Assembly: GCF_947494555.1 (NCBI RefSeq)
Contig: NZ_CANLVF010000007.1
Span: forward strand, 1-64,000
From: an uncultured Roseibium sp.
GTDB lineage: Bacteria > Pseudomonadota > Alphaproteobacteria > Rhizobiales > Stappiaceae
Direction: 5' to 3'
Length of the DNA: 64,000 bases
The notes under the pieces were generated by a model. The model ran no database searches. It saw only the letters and a list, made by a program, of their open reading frames with translations, and was not told the origin of the DNA. Below, piece after piece: positions 45,874 to 55,969 of this stretch. The position numbers were made by a program, and so were the translations under genes. Every line of letters starts with the position of its first letter. Positions within the stretch are counted from its first letter, which is position 1.

Positions 45874-46995
45874 GTGGCCTGGTCTCCACAACAAGATGAC
45901 GCCTTGAAGGAGGCTGCCGCCTGGCTCAAACGCGGCGACCGGCAGGTTTTCCGTCTGTTCGGATATGCCGGCACAGGAAAGACCACGCTGGCGCGTCACC
46001 TTGCAGAAGATATCGACGGCGATGTGTGTTTTGGCGCGTTTACGGGCAAGGCCGCCCATGTGCTGCGCCAGAAAGGGTGCGAAGACGCAGGCACAATCCA
46101 CTCCCTGATTTACCGGCCGCGATCGGCCAAGGAAGAAGAGGACCTTGATGACGACGAAGAGGACACGGGTCCTCAATTCGCGATCAAACGGGACAGTGCA
46201 GCTGCAACGGCAAAGCTGATCGTCATTGACGAATGCTCCATGGTGGACGAGGAGTTGGGAAAGGATCTTCTTTCTTTCGGTACGCCGGTGCTGGTCCTCG
46301 GCGACCCGGCTCAACTTCCCCCCGTCAAGGGCGGTGGTTACTTCACCGAATCCGAGCCGGATGTGATGCTGACAGAGGTGCATCGTCAGGCACAGGACAA
46401 TCCGATCGTGCGCATGTCCATGACGATCCGGGACGGCGGGCAGTTGGAACACGGAATATTCGGCGAAAGCAAGGTGATCCGGCGCCGCGAAATCGACAAG
46501 GAGCAGATCCTGTCGACCGATCAGGTGCTCGTCGGCACCAACAAGACGCGGCGTCTCTACAATGGGCGCATTCGTGAACTCAAGGATTTTTCGACACCGA
46601 TGCCGGCCGTCGGCGACAAGCTGGTCTGTCTGCGCAACGACAAGACCAAAGGCCTCTTGAACGGCGGTCTTTGGACCGTGAAGCGCCTTCGTCGACCACG
46701 CGGCAATACTCTCCGTTTCGATGTGGTATCGGAAGAGGACATCGCGCGAACCACGGTGAAGGTGAAGGTGTTGCCGGCGATGTTCGAGGACGGAGCGGAG
46801 AGCATCCCTTACGCAATCCGGCGCAAGGCCGATGAATTCGACTACGGTTACGCCCTGACTGTGCACAAGGCACAGGGCTCGCAATGGGATGACGTCATTC
46901 TCTTCGACGAAAGCTGGGCTTTCCGGGAGCACAAGAGCCGCTGGCTATACACCGCTGTCACACGCGCAGCGGAACGCATCACTGTCGTAAAGTAG
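45874..46995 (+). CDS. RecD-like ATP-dependent DNA helicase (short form)
   Basis: The 373-residue protein has a P-loop helicase core. Walker A is FGYAGTGKTTLARHL (about 29-43), Walker B is LIVIDECSMVD, motif III is VLVLGDPAQLPPV, and a C-terminal UvrD_C_2 motif is YALTVHKAQGSQWDDV, followed by the arginine-finger region YTAVTRAAERI. An acidic linker KEEEDLDDDEED is present. It lacks the N-terminal domains of RecD2, so it is a compact SF1B helicase. Start is GTG with GGGAG upstream. Its last 17 bases overlap the convergent TetR gene. Confidence 0.88.
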   Translation: MAWSPQQDDALKEAAAWLKRGDRQVFRLFGYAGTGKTTLARHLAEDIDGDVCFGAFTGKAAHVLRQKGCEDAGTIHSLIYRPRSAKEEEDLDDDEEDTGPQFAIKRDSAAATAKLIVIDECSMVDEELGKDLLSFGTPVLVLGDPAQLPPVKGGGYFTESEPDVMLTEVHRQAQDNPIVRMSMTIRDGGQLEHGIFGESKVIRRREIDKEQILSTDQVLVGTNKTRRLYNGRIRELKDFSTPMPAVGDKLVCLRNDKTKGLLNGGLWTVKRLRRPRGNTLRFDVVSEEDIARTTVKVKVLPAMFEDGAESIPYAIRRKADEFDYGYALTVHKAQGSQWDDVILFDESWAFREHKSRWLYTAVTRAAERITVVK

Positions 46996-47629
46996 GCGTT
47001 CTCACGACATTGCTTTCAAAGAAACTGTCGCGGTCGCTGACCGGCAGGGCCCGAAGACCGGTTTCAATAAATGTCTTCAAATCAGGTTCGCTGATACCGC
47101 TGCGGCCAAGCATGGCGATGGCGGAAAACTGGCCATCCAGGAATGTGGCCGCGCTGCCGATATCCGCGTCGTCCGGCATCTCGCCTGCAGCAGCGGCTTT
47201 GATCAGTCTTTCCTTGATCGCGGCGTACCGGGATTCGCGTAGTCCGGCCACCACTTCCTGATGACGCTCGGCGCCATAGGTACAGTCAACGATCGCATTG
47301 ACGAGAAAACAACCCGACGGCGTGTTTTGGTCGAGCGTCAGGTCGGCTACGGCACCCAGGAAATCCCGGAAGTCCACTATGAAATGTTTCTGGGCTTCCT
47401 GCAGCCTGGAAAACACGGGCCCGCCATAGGTTTCGAAATAATGCAGCAAGGCCTTCTCAAATAGCGCTTCTTTGTCGCCGAACGCGGCATAGAGACCCGG
47501 CTTTGCCATGCCGGATGCCTCGGAAAGATCGTTCATCGACGTGCCGGAATATCCGTTTTGCCAAAACGCGACCATGACAGACTGCAGTGCGTCTTTAGCT
47601 TCCACTTTCCTTGGCCGTCCGCGTGCCAT
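46979..47629 (-). CDS. TetR/AcrR-family transcriptional regulator
   Basis: The 216-residue protein begins MARGRPRKVEAKDALQSVMV with the TetR HTH (NGYSGTSMNDLSEASGMAKP, then GLYAAFGDKEALFEKAL). The C-terminal domain carries a TPSGCFLVNAIVD segment typical of TetR_C-type regulators that control detoxification genes. Its 3' end overlaps the helicase gene by 17 bases on the opposite strand. No obvious target gene adjoins it; it may act on distant genes. Confidence 0.9.
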   Translation of the reverse strand: MARGRPRKVEAKDALQSVMVAFWQNGYSGTSMNDLSEASGMAKPGLYAAFGDKEALFEKALLHYFETYGGPVFSRLQEAQKHFIVDFRDFLGAVADLTLDQNTPSGCFLVNAIVDCTYGAERHQEVVAGLRESRYAAIKERLIKAAAAGEMPDDADIGSAATFLDGQFSAIAMLGRSGISEPDLKTFIETGLRALPVSDRDSFFESNVVRTPTLRQ

Positions 47630-48196
47630 CGGTGCGCTCTCCCTTTAACAAGCCCGGCGCAGGCCGTCATCACAGCACTTCCATACCGCGTCCTGCATCC
47701 ATTGCACGCTTATACGTCGCGTTCCACGCAACTCGATCATGACAATTTGGCAAAAGGATAGCGTCAACGATCTAATATAGAATACGTAAAACTTTGCAGT
47801 CCGTTCAAGATATGACCAAATATCAATCATGAAGTGTATAATGATTGCCGCTTTTTCTACATCATTTCGCAAACGAAACAGAATTGCCCGCATAGCTACT
47901 TGCCCATCGGTGACTTAACCCCTGCGAATGCTATCAATGGCAACCATTTAAGTCCACTCAATCAATACCGCTTTCATATCGCCACCAGGTACACTGTCAA
48001 TGAGATATGAAATCGTTTCGGGATGAAACCGCTCGCGCGAATTCGTGGGATCATGCTGAGTTCAACTTGACCGGATAATCGCACCGAATTAGCAGATGAA
48101 GGTCGCACAACGGACATTCGGCAAGTGATGACTGACGCCACAACTGATAAACGTCACCGGTAGCCGGCCCTTTTAACCCCGAGAGTTCAATTTCTT
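47630..48196. other. 567-base gene-free region between tetR and tex
   Basis: No convincing gene is present; the small frames here lack ribosome sites and family features. The sequence is AT-rich with a short TTTCG-CAAA-CGAAA palindrome (47865-47878). It should contain the divergent promoters of tetR and tex. Confidence 0.55.
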
Positions 48197-50656
48197 ATGA
48201 CCAGCCCTTCCGCTCCAGACATGACGAGTTCGACGCCCAAGGCCGCCCCGTCAGGGGAAATCGCGTTACGGATTGCGAACAGGATCGCAGATGAAATCGG
48301 CTGCAAGGCAGGTCAGGTGAATGCCACCGTCCAAATGCTCGATGAAGGATCGACAGTCCCGTTTATCGCCCGCTACCGGAAGGAAGCCACCGGTGGCCTG
48401 GATGACGGCCAGCTGCGCAAGCTGGAGGAACGTCTGATCTACCTGCGCGAACTGGAAGACCGCCGCGCTACGATCACAAAGTCCATCGAGGAACAGGGCA
48501 AGCTCACCGAGCAGTTGAGCGCCGGCATACAGGCTGCCGAAACCAAATCGCAGCTGGAAGACATCTACCTTCCGTTCAAGAAAAAACGGCGGACGAAGGC
48601 ACAGATTGCGCGCGAGGCGGGCCTGGAACCACTTGCAGATCTCCTTCTGAACGACCCGGCCAAGACACCGGAAACGGAGGCGGCCGCATTCGTGGACGAA
48701 GGCAAGGGCATCGCCGACACCAAGGCGGCACTTGATGGTGCACGGCAGATTCTGATGGAGCGGTTTGCTGAAAATGCCCAACTTGTCGGCCGGCTGCGGC
48801 GCCATGTCGAAGAGCGCGGCGTTGTGCAATCGAAGCTGATCGACGGCATGGCTGAGAAAGGCGCGAAGTTCGCCGACTATTTCGACTATTTTGAAAAGTG
48901 GTCCAAGATCCCGAGCCACCGCGCGCTGGCCCTTTTCCGGGGCCGGAATGAAGGTGTGCTTTCCGTCGATCTGACTGTTGACGCAGACGACGTTTCTCCC
49001 GTTTTGCCTGCAGTCAAAATGGTGGCAGATACGTATGCCATCGCCGATCAGGGCCGCCCCGCGGACAAGTGGCTGATGGATGTGGCGCGCTTTGCCTGGA
49101 AGGTGAAACTGGCGCTGCATCTGGAGCTCGACCTGATGGGGGTCTTGCGGGAAAAGGCGGAAGAAGAGGCGATCCAGGTCTTTGCGAAAAACCTGAAGGA
49201 CCTGTTGCTGGCGGCTCCTGCCGGTGCGAGATCGACGCTTGGTCTTGATCCCGGCATTCGCACCGGCGTGAAGGTCGCCGTGGTCGACGATACCGGCAAA
49301 CTGGTTGACACCGCGACCATCTATCCCTTTCAGCCGCGCAACGATATCTCCGGCAGCCGCGCGGCCCTTTTGGCACTGATCGCAAAACACAAGGTCGGCC
49401 TGATCGCCATCGGCAACGGCACAGCAAGCCGCGAAACGGACAAGCTGGCCGGTGACGTGCTTTCCGACATTCCCTCATCACAACGCCCGGTCAAGGTGAT
49501 CGTCAACGAAGCCGGCGCTTCGGTCTACTCCGCCTCGGAGCTGGCTGCGAAGGAAATGCCGGACGTGGATGTTTCCCTGCGCGGCGCTGCTTCCATCGCG
49601 CGCCGCCTGCAGGACCCGCTGGCCGAACTCGTCAAGATCGAACCGAAATCCATCGGCGTCGGCCAGTATCAGCACGACGTCAACCAGACCCGGCTCGCGC
49701 GTGCGCTTGACGCCGTCGTGGAAGATGCCGTGAACGCCGTTGGCGTCGATCTCAACACCGCGTCCCCTGCCCTCCTTTCCAGGATCTCAGGCCTGTCCGA
49801 CAGTCTGGCGAAGGCCGTTGTCGAACACCGCGATTCGATCGGCCGTTTCGAGAAACGAACCCAGTTGAAGGACGTACCAAGACTGGGGGCAAAGGCGTTC
49901 GAACTTTGTGCCGGTTTCCTGCGTATCAATGACGGCAAGGAGCCATTGGATGCCTCCTCCGTCCACCCGGAAGCTTACCCGCTTGCCAAGCGCATCGTGA
50001 AAGCCTGTGGCCGCGATGTGCGTCAGCTGATGGGCGACGGATCGGTTCTGAAGGCCCTCGACCCGGCCGAATTCACCGACGAGAAATTCGGGCTGCCGAC
50101 GGTCAGGGATATCTTGTCGGAACTCGAAAAACCCGGCCGCGATCCGCGTCCGGAGTTCAAGACCGCTTCGCTTCAGGACGGTGTCGAAGAAATTTCGGAC
50201 CTGAAACCCGGCATGAAGCTGGAAGGCACGGTGACCAACGTCACCAACTTTGGTGCCTTCGTCGATGTCGGTGTGCACCAGGACGGTCTCGTCCACGTCT
50301 CCCAGCTCGCTGACCGTTTCGTCGACGACCCGCACCAGGTGGTGAAAGCGGGCGACATCGTCAAAGTCACCATTCTGGACGTTGACGTGCCGCGCAAACG
50401 CATCTCCATGACCATGAAGTCCCAGGCCGACTATCAGGGTCAGCGCGAAAGGTCAGACAAAGACCGCTCTGGACCTAGTGGCAGGAACCAGGGCCAGCGT
50501 GGCCCGGGTGGTCGTGGACCCGGCGGCAATGCTCCGCGCGGAGGTGGGAAAGGCGGCGCACCGAAAGGGTCAGGTGATGGTGGCGGTGGCGGTGGCGGTG
50601 GCAACAATGCCATGGCAGCGGCCCTGGCCGCCGCCATGAACAAGAAACGCAAATAA
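48197..50656 (+). CDS. tex: Tex-family RNA-binding transcription accessory protein
   Basis: The 819-residue protein has the Tex order: N-terminal helical domain (about 20-230, [17 protein letters not shown]), a YqgF-like domain ([19 protein letters not shown], near 345), a HhH pair ([19 protein letters not shown], near 515), and an S1 domain (about 675-745, [23 protein letters not shown]). An unusual C-terminal tail (about 755-819) is Arg/Gly-rich with a run of Gly and ends [15 protein letters not shown]. Tex binds nucleic acid and affects transcription and stress responses. The gene has its own promoter region. Confidence 0.96.
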   Translation: MTSPSAPDMTSSTPKAAPSGEIALRIANRIADEIGCKAGQVNATVQMLDEGSTVPFIARYRKEATGGLDDGQLRKLEERLIYLRELEDRRATITKSIEEQGKLTEQLSAGIQAAETKSQLEDIYLPFKKKRRTKAQIAREAGLEPLADLLLNDPAKTPETEAAAFVDEGKGIADTKAALDGARQILMERFAENAQLVGRLRRHVEERGVVQSKLIDGMAEKGAKFADYFDYFEKWSKIPSHRALALFRGRNEGVLSVDLTVDADDVSPVLPAVKMVADTYAIADQGRPADKWLMDVARFAWKVKLALHLELDLMGVLREKAEEEAIQVFAKNLKDLLLAAPAGARSTLGLDPGIRTGVKVAVVDDTGKLVDTATIYPFQPRNDISGSRAALLALIAKHKVGLIAIGNGTASRETDKLAGDVLSDIPSSQRPVKVIVNEAGASVYSASELAAKEMPDVDVSLRGAASIARRLQDPLAELVKIEPKSIGVGQYQHDVNQTRLARALDAVVEDAVNAVGVDLNTASPALLSRISGLSDSLAKAVVEHRDSIGRFEKRTQLKDVPRLGAKAFELCAGFLRINDGKEPLDASSVHPEAYPLAKRIVKACGRDVRQLMGDGSVLKALDPAEFTDEKFGLPTVRDILSELEKPGRDPRPEFKTASLQDGVEEISDLKPGMKLEGTVTNVTNFGAFVDVGVHQDGLVHVSQLADRFVDDPHQVVKAGDIVKVTILDVDVPRKRISMTMKSQADYQGQRERSDKDRSGPSGRNQGQRGPGGRGPGGNAPRGGGKGGAPKGSGDGGGGGGGGNNAMAAALAAAMNKKRK

Positions 50657-50660
50657 ACGC

Positions 50661-51422
50661 CTAGGCGAAGACGTCCGCCTCGGCGACAGGCAGTTCGCCG
50701 CGCTCTTCCAGATCTTTGAGATAAGCGCGGCAAACGACAACTGAAAACACCGCAAAGCTGTAGCCGGCCACCAGCTTGACGATCAGCAGGACAATTCCGC
50801 CGGCTATGTTGGGCGTTCCCTGAGGTGTGATCGGATCGGATCCGATACCGGTGTTTTCGAAAAGGATCAGCAGCACAAACGCCAGCGCGGCGAAGGAACC
50901 GGCGCCGAGCAGGATCCGGGGGAGTAGGTACCCTGCCTGCCGGAACGATCTGCTGACCGCTGCACCGATACCGGTGCTGACCCCGATCAGGTGTGCGGGA
51001 AAAGCGGTCCCGAACAGGAACATGGCGACAAATGCGACGACGCCACTGGAGAGCAGTGTCACGCCAAGGAATATGTCCTGACTTTGCGAACTGTTCGGGA
51101 CTGCAGACATGGCTCCGAATACGACGACCATCGCGACGATAAAGACCGGCAGGTAAAGAAGCAGGATATACCGCAGCATGAAGCCGGTGTATTTCTTGCC
51201 CGTGTCTTTCGATTTAAGATCCAGGCCCAGCAAGGTCGCGCAAATGTAAAAGACGATTGCGGACTCCACAAAAGCACGTGCAACCGTCAATCCGCTTCCG
51301 AGATCGTAAACAACGCTGGCAGCTTCAAGAACGTAGATCGCAGCAATCATTCCGAAAAAATACTTCCAGCACGCAACAATTGCCGCGAAAGCTTGTGAGA
51401 AAATGTTCAGCTCAGAATTCAA
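50661..51422 (-). CDS. multi-pass membrane protein of unknown function, paralogue A
   Basis: The 253-residue protein has about six hydrophobic segments (for example YFFGMIAAIYVLEAASVVY and ILLLYLPVFIVAMVVVFGAM) and a soluble C-terminus. It starts at a TTG with GAGG upstream. Two motifs recur in the next gene: SFRQAGYLLPRILLG (there VFRQTRYLLPRFFG) and the end AYLKDLEERGELPVAEADVFA (there AYLRDLQEYGDHPEHDAEVFA). No family name can be given. It ends four bases after tex, on the opposite strand. Confidence 0.72.
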   Translation of the reverse strand: MNSELNIFSQAFAAIVACWKYFFGMIAAIYVLEAASVVYDLGSGLTVARAFVESAIVFYICATLLGLDLKSKDTGKKYTGFMLRYILLLYLPVFIVAMVVVFGAMSAVPNSSQSQDIFLGVTLLSSGVVAFVAMFLFGTAFPAHLIGVSTGIGAAVSRSFRQAGYLLPRILLGAGSFAALAFVLLILFENTGIGSDPITPQGTPNIAGGIVLLIVKLVAGYSFAVFSVVVCRAYLKDLEERGELPVAEADVFA

Positions 51423-51587
51423 GACACACCTCTAAATTGCAAGACGAAACTGTGTTAGCCACAGATCGCGCTTACTTTCAACACTGGCGCGGGATAGGCA
51501 CAATTCAGCAAGCTCGAAGGTTGGTTCGGCACAACCTGTTGCAGCACAACGCTGCCCGCAGTCAGCAGACGCATTGGTCAAAGCGAG

Positions 51588-52355
51588 TTACGCAAATACT
51601 TCGGCATCGTGTTCTGGATGGTCTCCATATTCCTGTAGGTCCCGCAGGTAAGCGTTTTTTGAAATGACCATGAAAACCGCTTCGCCCAAAACATACAAAG
51701 CGCCGGAAGTCACCATCAGCAACATACTGAATGAGTCAGGCTCCCCGGAATAAGTGATCTGCGGGATGTAAGATCCAGATATTTGCGCGTCCGTATACAA
51801 GGAAGTGCTCAAAAACGATATGGGCAAAAAAACTCCAAAAAATCTGGGCAGCAGATATCGGGTTTGCCGAAACACTCTCTGCAATGTCCTTCGAAGACTA
51901 TCGGATCTACCTAAAAGCTTTGCCGGAAACAGCGTGGCAAATAAATAATAGGGAAAATAGAATACGAACATCGCGGACATGTCGTAACCGATCCACCAAT
52001 AACTTTGATCCTGCGTTTCGGAAGACGCCGTCTCAAAGAGGATCGCAACAAGCTCCGACCCGCCGACTGGGATCAGATGGATCAACAAAAATACCCAGAA
52101 TGCGAACCATGCAAACTCTATTAATCCTCTATGCGGCTTATGCGCTTCCAACAGTTTGAAATAGAAAAAATACCAGAAAACCATGCCGCCGGGCGCGAAC
52201 AACAACATAAAATACCAGGTGTCTTCAAACCTCATATCCAAAATCGAAAGGGCGTAATCCATCACAAGAAACGCCAGCACGAGCCAAAGCAGCGAAAACA
52301 ACGTTTCGTAGGTTTCTGAGAAAAAATCTCTTTTCTGAATCTCGTCCATCGTCAC
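51588..52355 (-). CDS. multi-pass membrane protein of unknown function, paralogue B
   Basis: The 255-residue protein has about six hydrophobic segments rich in aromatic residues (FSLLWLVLAFLVMDYALSIL, FMLLFAPGGMVFWYFFYF). It shares with paralogue A the FRQxxYLLPR helix and the C-terminal AYLRDLQEYG...DAEVFA motif at equivalent positions; the rest has diverged. It starts with GTG at 52355 or ATG six bases later. The two genes are co-oriented, 165 bases apart, and probably arose by tandem duplication. A link to the next gene upstream is unclear. Confidence 0.72.
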   Translation of the reverse strand: MTMDEIQKRDFFSETYETLFSLLWLVLAFLVMDYALSILDMRFEDTWYFMLLFAPGGMVFWYFFYFKLLEAHKPHRGLIEFAWFAFWVFLLIHLIPVGGSELVAILFETASSETQDQSYWWIGYDMSAMFVFYFPYYLFATLFPAKLLGRSDSLRRTLQRVFRQTRYLLPRFFGVFLPISFLSTSLYTDAQISGSYIPQITYSGEPDSFSMLLMVTSGALYVLGEAVFMVISKNAYLRDLQEYGDHPEHDAEVFA

Positions 52356-52454
52356 GCACCGTCGTCTTTACACTTAGTTGAAAAGTTCACTGGAATTGAA
52401 ATCTGAAACAAGCCAGCGACGATGCACGTTGAAACAAGGCCCGGCAGTTCAAGG

Positions 52455-53117
52455 TCAGTCGGTCTTTGTCACCTCAAATCCGTCCAGCAGATCCGCGACC
52501 TCGACCATGAAAGCCGAAATGTCGGACGGAAAGCGCTCCGGGATCGTGCTCACCATGTAGACGAACTCGCCGCGTTTCCATTCGCACGTGGTGTAGGTCT
52601 GGTGCTCCGTACAAATCTCTTTGGGCGCGGCACCACCCTTGCCGCTGTTGAAATCCACGGCCTTGCCAACTGTGATCAAGCGGTCTCGGGTTTTGTGCCG
52701 CGGCTCAAGACCCGGAAACGAAACGCTCACCCAGAAATACTTGCCGCCGGGCTCAGGACTGCCGCTGTAAGGTGCGTATTGCCAGGGGATTTCATGCTGC
52801 GTTTCAGCCAGCCAATAAGTCTCCCGATAATTGCCCTCAATACGCGGAAGCAACGGCAGAAGCGTTGCGAAACCGATCAGAACAAGACCAACGATATACG
52901 GCCTGTTGTTGAGCGGCCTGCGCCACAGCCAAAATAGAAACATCACCAGCGCGATCGGGATCGGCGCGAGGAGCGCGGCCTCCTTGACCAGACGCAGCGC
53001 ATCGCCTTTTGCAACCATTGGGAAATAGGCGGCATTCAGGCTGTAATTGAAAAACATCCAGCCATTCCAGATGGCTGACAACAAGGCTGCTAACCAGAAG
53101 AAATTCGAAAAACGCAT
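52455..53117 (-). CDS. membrane-anchored protein of unknown function
   Basis: From the ATG at 53117 the protein is 220 residues with three hydrophobic segments in the first half (FFWLAALLSAIWNGWMFFNY, APIPIALVMFLFWLWR, YIVGLVLIGFATLLPLL) and a soluble C-terminal half with two Cys (EICTEHQTYTTCEW). The longer frame from 53318 adds an uncharacteristic basic leader and is not preferred. I do not recognise the family. It is divergent from the DUF2270 gene. Confidence 0.65.
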   Translation of the reverse strand: MRFSNFFWLAALLSAIWNGWMFFNYSLNAAYFPMVAKGDALRLVKEAALLAPIPIALVMFLFWLWRRPLNNRPYIVGLVLIGFATLLPLLPRIEGNYRETYWLAETQHEIPWQYAPYSGSPEPGGKYFWVSVSFPGLEPRHKTRDRLITVGKAVDFNSGKGGAAPKEICTEHQTYTTCEWKRGEFVYMVSTIPERFPSDISAFMVEVADLLDGFEVTKTD

Positions 53118-53376
53118 AATAGCATTCAAGTAGAGAGGCAGCCTTAGAAGCGCAAGCAGGGCAGTACCTGTAAAAACGCAGTTGCCTGCTGCAAAAGAGC
53201 AAGTTTGGCGAGCCGTGCGAGGCAAGACATGATCCTCGCTGCGTTTTCCGTTCCCGCTTCTTCGGAACTGGCCCGGCTCTATCTCTCTTCTGCAAGGCCG
53301 GACTGTAAGGAAACGCAAACTCGACCGCGTAACCTTTTCGCCCTAAGCTGGTCTTGAGTGACGCGAGGTCTGGTAA

Positions 53377-54063
53377 ATGGCGGAGGAAAAGTCCGACGAG
53401 GAGTGGCCGAAGCAGGACATTGAGTCCGGCACCATTGGCGCGCTCGCTCACCTTTACCGGGCCGAAGTCTTCCGCAGCACCCATTGGCGCACCCGGCTCG
53501 ACAACACGACCAACTGGGCGGTCGTGACGACGGGCATTGCTCTTTCCGCGACATTCGCCAACACGGAAGCTTCTCCCCTGCCGATGGTGCTTGTCGGCCT
53601 GCTGGTCACGGTGTTCCTGATTTTCGAGGCAAGGCGCTATCGCTACTACAACATGTTCCGGGCCCGGGCGCGGTTGATGGAGTCTGATTTCTACGCGCCG
53701 ATCCTCTACGGAAAAAAGGTTCCGTGGGACGGCAGATGGGCCAAGATGCTCGCAGACGACTACGAAACGCCGCACTATCACATCAGCCTCGTCCGGGCCG
53801 CCGGGCGCAGGCTGCGCAGCAACTACTCCTGGATCCTGGCAATCCAGGCGGTTGCCTATTTCGGCAAGTTGGCCATTCACCCTGTTCCGCTCACGGAGCT
53901 CTCAGAAGCGTTCGAGCGCGCTGCCATCGGACCGGTGCCGGGGTACCTTGTATTTCTGGCCGGTGTTGTTTTTCACACCAGCTGGATTGTCTTCGCTGTC
54001 GTCACGCTGCGCCTCGACAAAAGCTACCGCAAGAAACGCAAGTCACCGATGCAGGCGATTTGA
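53377..54063 (+). CDS. DUF2270 family membrane protein
   Basis: The 228-residue protein matches the DUF2270 pattern. The N-terminus has GALAHLYRAEVFRSTHWRTR followed by LDNTTNWAVVTTGIALS, then two membrane segments (about 47-82), EARRYRYYNMFRARARLMES, and two further segments near the C-terminus (SWILAIQAVAYFGKLAIH and YLVFLAGVVFHTSWIVFAVV). Function is unknown. It stands alone on plus within a set of minus-strand membrane genes. Confidence 0.88.
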   Translation: MAEEKSDEEWPKQDIESGTIGALAHLYRAEVFRSTHWRTRLDNTTNWAVVTTGIALSATFANTEASPLPMVLVGLLVTVFLIFEARRYRYYNMFRARARLMESDFYAPILYGKKVPWDGRWAKMLADDYETPHYHISLVRAAGRRLRSNYSWILAIQAVAYFGKLAIHPVPLTELSEAFERAAIGPVPGYLVFLAGVVFHTSWIVFAVVTLRLDKSYRKKRKSPMQAI

Positions 54064-54140
54064 GCGTTTGATTTTTGATGGTCTCTTGTCGCGACAAAAG
54101 TACGCGAAGTCTGCTTTCAATCGCCAAACCGAAATCCAAA

Positions 54141-54581
54141 TCAGCTGCAGCTTTGCTTTAGTTGGCTGAGCTGTCCCCGACCCTTATCAAGCACAAACGG
54201 GACATTCCCCCCCGCAAGCTTGAATGGATCACCTGCACAAGTGAACTGGACGCCGAGACTGTTCCTGTTTGCCGACTTGCAATCCCATTCACCCAGGTAC
54301 CTGTTTGCAACAGGATTGTAGACGTTGGAAGCGTACTTGAAGCAAATCTCGGCTCCATCCTTTTCTGTTTTCCATCGCCCTGGAACGGACCGGGAATTTC
54401 CTGGATACCAAAGATGAGAACGGCCGCTGCGAGCGTAATACTCAACCTGGATGCCGTGGCCACCGCCAAAGTAGGCGACTGTTTGACCGGCAAAGGAAAG
54501 CGGTTCACTCGATGTTTGACAGGAACCAAGACAGATTGCGGCAAGCACACCCAAAGCGCGAGTTTTCAAGATTTTCCCCAC
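54141..54581 (-). CDS. small lipoprotein of unknown function
   Basis: The 146-residue protein begins MGKILKTRALGVLAAICLGS with a lipobox LGSC at about residues 18-21, so it is probably a lipid-anchored periplasmic or outer-membrane protein. The mature part is rich in Gly, Tyr and Trp (SHLWYPGNSRSVPGRWKTE) with further Cys in EICFKY, EWDCKS and FTCAGD. A DUF995-like pattern is possible but not certain. It converges on the DUF2270 gene. Confidence 0.68.
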   Translation of the reverse strand: MGKILKTRALGVLAAICLGSCQTSSEPLSFAGQTVAYFGGGHGIQVEYYARSGRSHLWYPGNSRSVPGRWKTEKDGAEICFKYASNVYNPVANRYLGEWDCKSANRNSLGVQFTCAGDPFKLAGGNVPFVLDKGRGQLSQLKQSCS

Positions 54582-54824
54582 AACACAAAATTGAATGCGA
54601 CCAGCTCTAATGCAATTAGACTACACTCACAAGATGCATTCTATGGTGTACTGGAAGCTCGTCGCTCTGGTGCTTATGCAAAGAGATTGAAAAGACCGAA
54701 ATCAGCGCAGACAGGCGACGGCGCTCTTGAGCGGTCCGAGGTAACAAGCGTTCCCGCAATGGTCTTGACGCGGCTTTGCCGACGGGTTGATGCTGCAGCA
54801 ACCCGGTTAGCATGCGGAACAGAG

Positions 54825-55262
54825 ATGGCTTACGTTGAAATCTCGTTTGTCGAAGAGGCGGACGCCAAGGCTGTCACCGCAACCATCGAGGACCGTCTGC
54901 TTCACGCGCTTGCGGAAGAAAACGAGCAGTCGAACAATGAAAGCTTCGTGCTGAAGGCGACTGACGAGACGGGTAAAATTCTCGGCGGGTTGAGCGCAAG
55001 CACGTCCTATGACTGGCTCTTGATCAAACTCTTGTGGGTGGACGACAAGGTACGTGGCGCGGGCCTGGGGCGCAGGCTGGTTCAACTCGCCGAGCACGAA
55101 GCACAGCGGCTCGGGTGCAACGCCGCCTGGCTGGATACCTCCAACGAAGCGGCGCACAGGTTCTATCTTGGCCTTGGCTACGAAGACTTCGGTGTTTTGG
55201 CCAACCCGCCGAACCGGCGCCTGTCTTCCCACCGGCGCTGGTTCATGAAAAAGGATCTGTGA
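54825..55262 (+). CDS. GNAT-family N-acetyltransferase
   Basis: From the ATG at 54825 the protein is 145 residues and fits one GNAT domain. Motif A is WVDDKVRGAGLGRRLVQLAE, with the acetyl-CoA pyrophosphate loop RGAGLG. Motif B is AWLDTSNEAAHRFYLGLGYEDFG. The open frame extends to 54162, but that part is antisense to the lipoprotein gene and has no family content. The substrate is unknown. It converges on the aquaporin gene, 18 bases apart. Confidence 0.82.
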   Translation: MAYVEISFVEEADAKAVTATIEDRLLHALAEENEQSNNESFVLKATDETGKILGGLSASTSYDWLLIKLLWVDDKVRGAGLGRRLVQLAEHEAQRLGCNAAWLDTSNEAAHRFYLGLGYEDFGVLANPPNRRLSSHRRWFMKKDL

Positions 55263-55280
55263 CCAGACGGCAGTACCCCC

Positions 55281-55955
55281 TCAATCTGTCGATTTTTCAG
55301 ATGTTAGCAGCCAGGAAAAGAGGGCGAGTGCCAAGGCAGCGCCGATGAACTCGGCGAAGATAAAGCCAGGAAGATCAATCGGCCGGATGCCGGCAAACGT
55401 GTCCGTAAAGGCGCGCGAAATCGCAACCGCCGGATTAGCGAAGGATGTCGACGCGGTAAACCAGTAGGCGGCGGTGATATAGAGCCCGACCAGCCAGGGA
55501 ACCGCTGCTTCGCGAAAGCGGATACCGGCCAGGATGCTTGCAAGCAGTCCGAACGTCGCAACCACTTCAGCCACCCATTGACCGCCGCCGGTGCGCACGG
55601 TTGTCGAGGCCTGCAGGATCGGCAATTCGAACATGACGTGGGCGATCAGGGAGCCGCAAATGCCTCCAAGGATCTGAGCGACGATGTAGCTGATCCCCTC
55701 GGATACGCTCAACTGCCGTTTCATCCAGAACACGAACGTCACCGCCGGATTGAAATGTGCGCCCGAGATTGGTCCAAGGATGGTGATCAGAACCACCAGG
55801 ATCGCGCCGGTGGGGATCGTGTTTCCGAGCAATGAAACGGCGACATCATCCGAAAGTTTATCGGCCATGATACCGGAACCAACGACGGTTCCCACAAGCA
55901 TGGCGGTTCCAAGCGCTTCGGCGGTCAAGCGCCTCGACAGGCTGAATTCTGACAT
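55281..55955 (-). CDS. aqpS: aquaglyceroporin of the arsenic operon (AqpS-like)
   Basis: The 224-residue MIP channel has six membrane segments and two NPA loops: GAHFNPAVTFVFW (about 65-77) and TSFANPAVAISRAFTD (about 169-184). It follows arsC by 14 bases and arsR on the same strand. In Sinorhizobium meliloti, AqpS lets arsenite formed by ArsC flow out of the cell in place of an ArsB pump. The same layout here, with no arsB or acr3, points to that role. Substrate selectivity is inferred from context. Confidence 0.88.
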   Translation of the reverse strand: MSEFSLSRRLTAEALGTAMLVGTVVGSGIMADKLSDDVAVSLLGNTIPTGAILVVLITILGPISGAHFNPAVTFVFWMKRQLSVSEGISYIVAQILGGICGSLIAHVMFELPILQASTTVRTGGGQWVAEVVATFGLLASILAGIRFREAAVPWLVGLYITAAYWFTASTSFANPAVAISRAFTDTFAGIRPIDLPGFIFAEFIGAALALALFSWLLTSEKSTD

Positions 55956-55969
55956 GAAAATTTTCCTGA

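Noticed and set aside
47645-47893. Minus-strand frame of 82 codons upstream of tetR
   Set aside because: No ribosome site and no conserved features; it overlaps the presumed promoter region.
54162-54824. N-terminal extension of the GNAT frame
   Set aside because: The extension is antisense to the lipoprotein gene and lacks domain content; the GNAT fold starts after the ATG at 54825.
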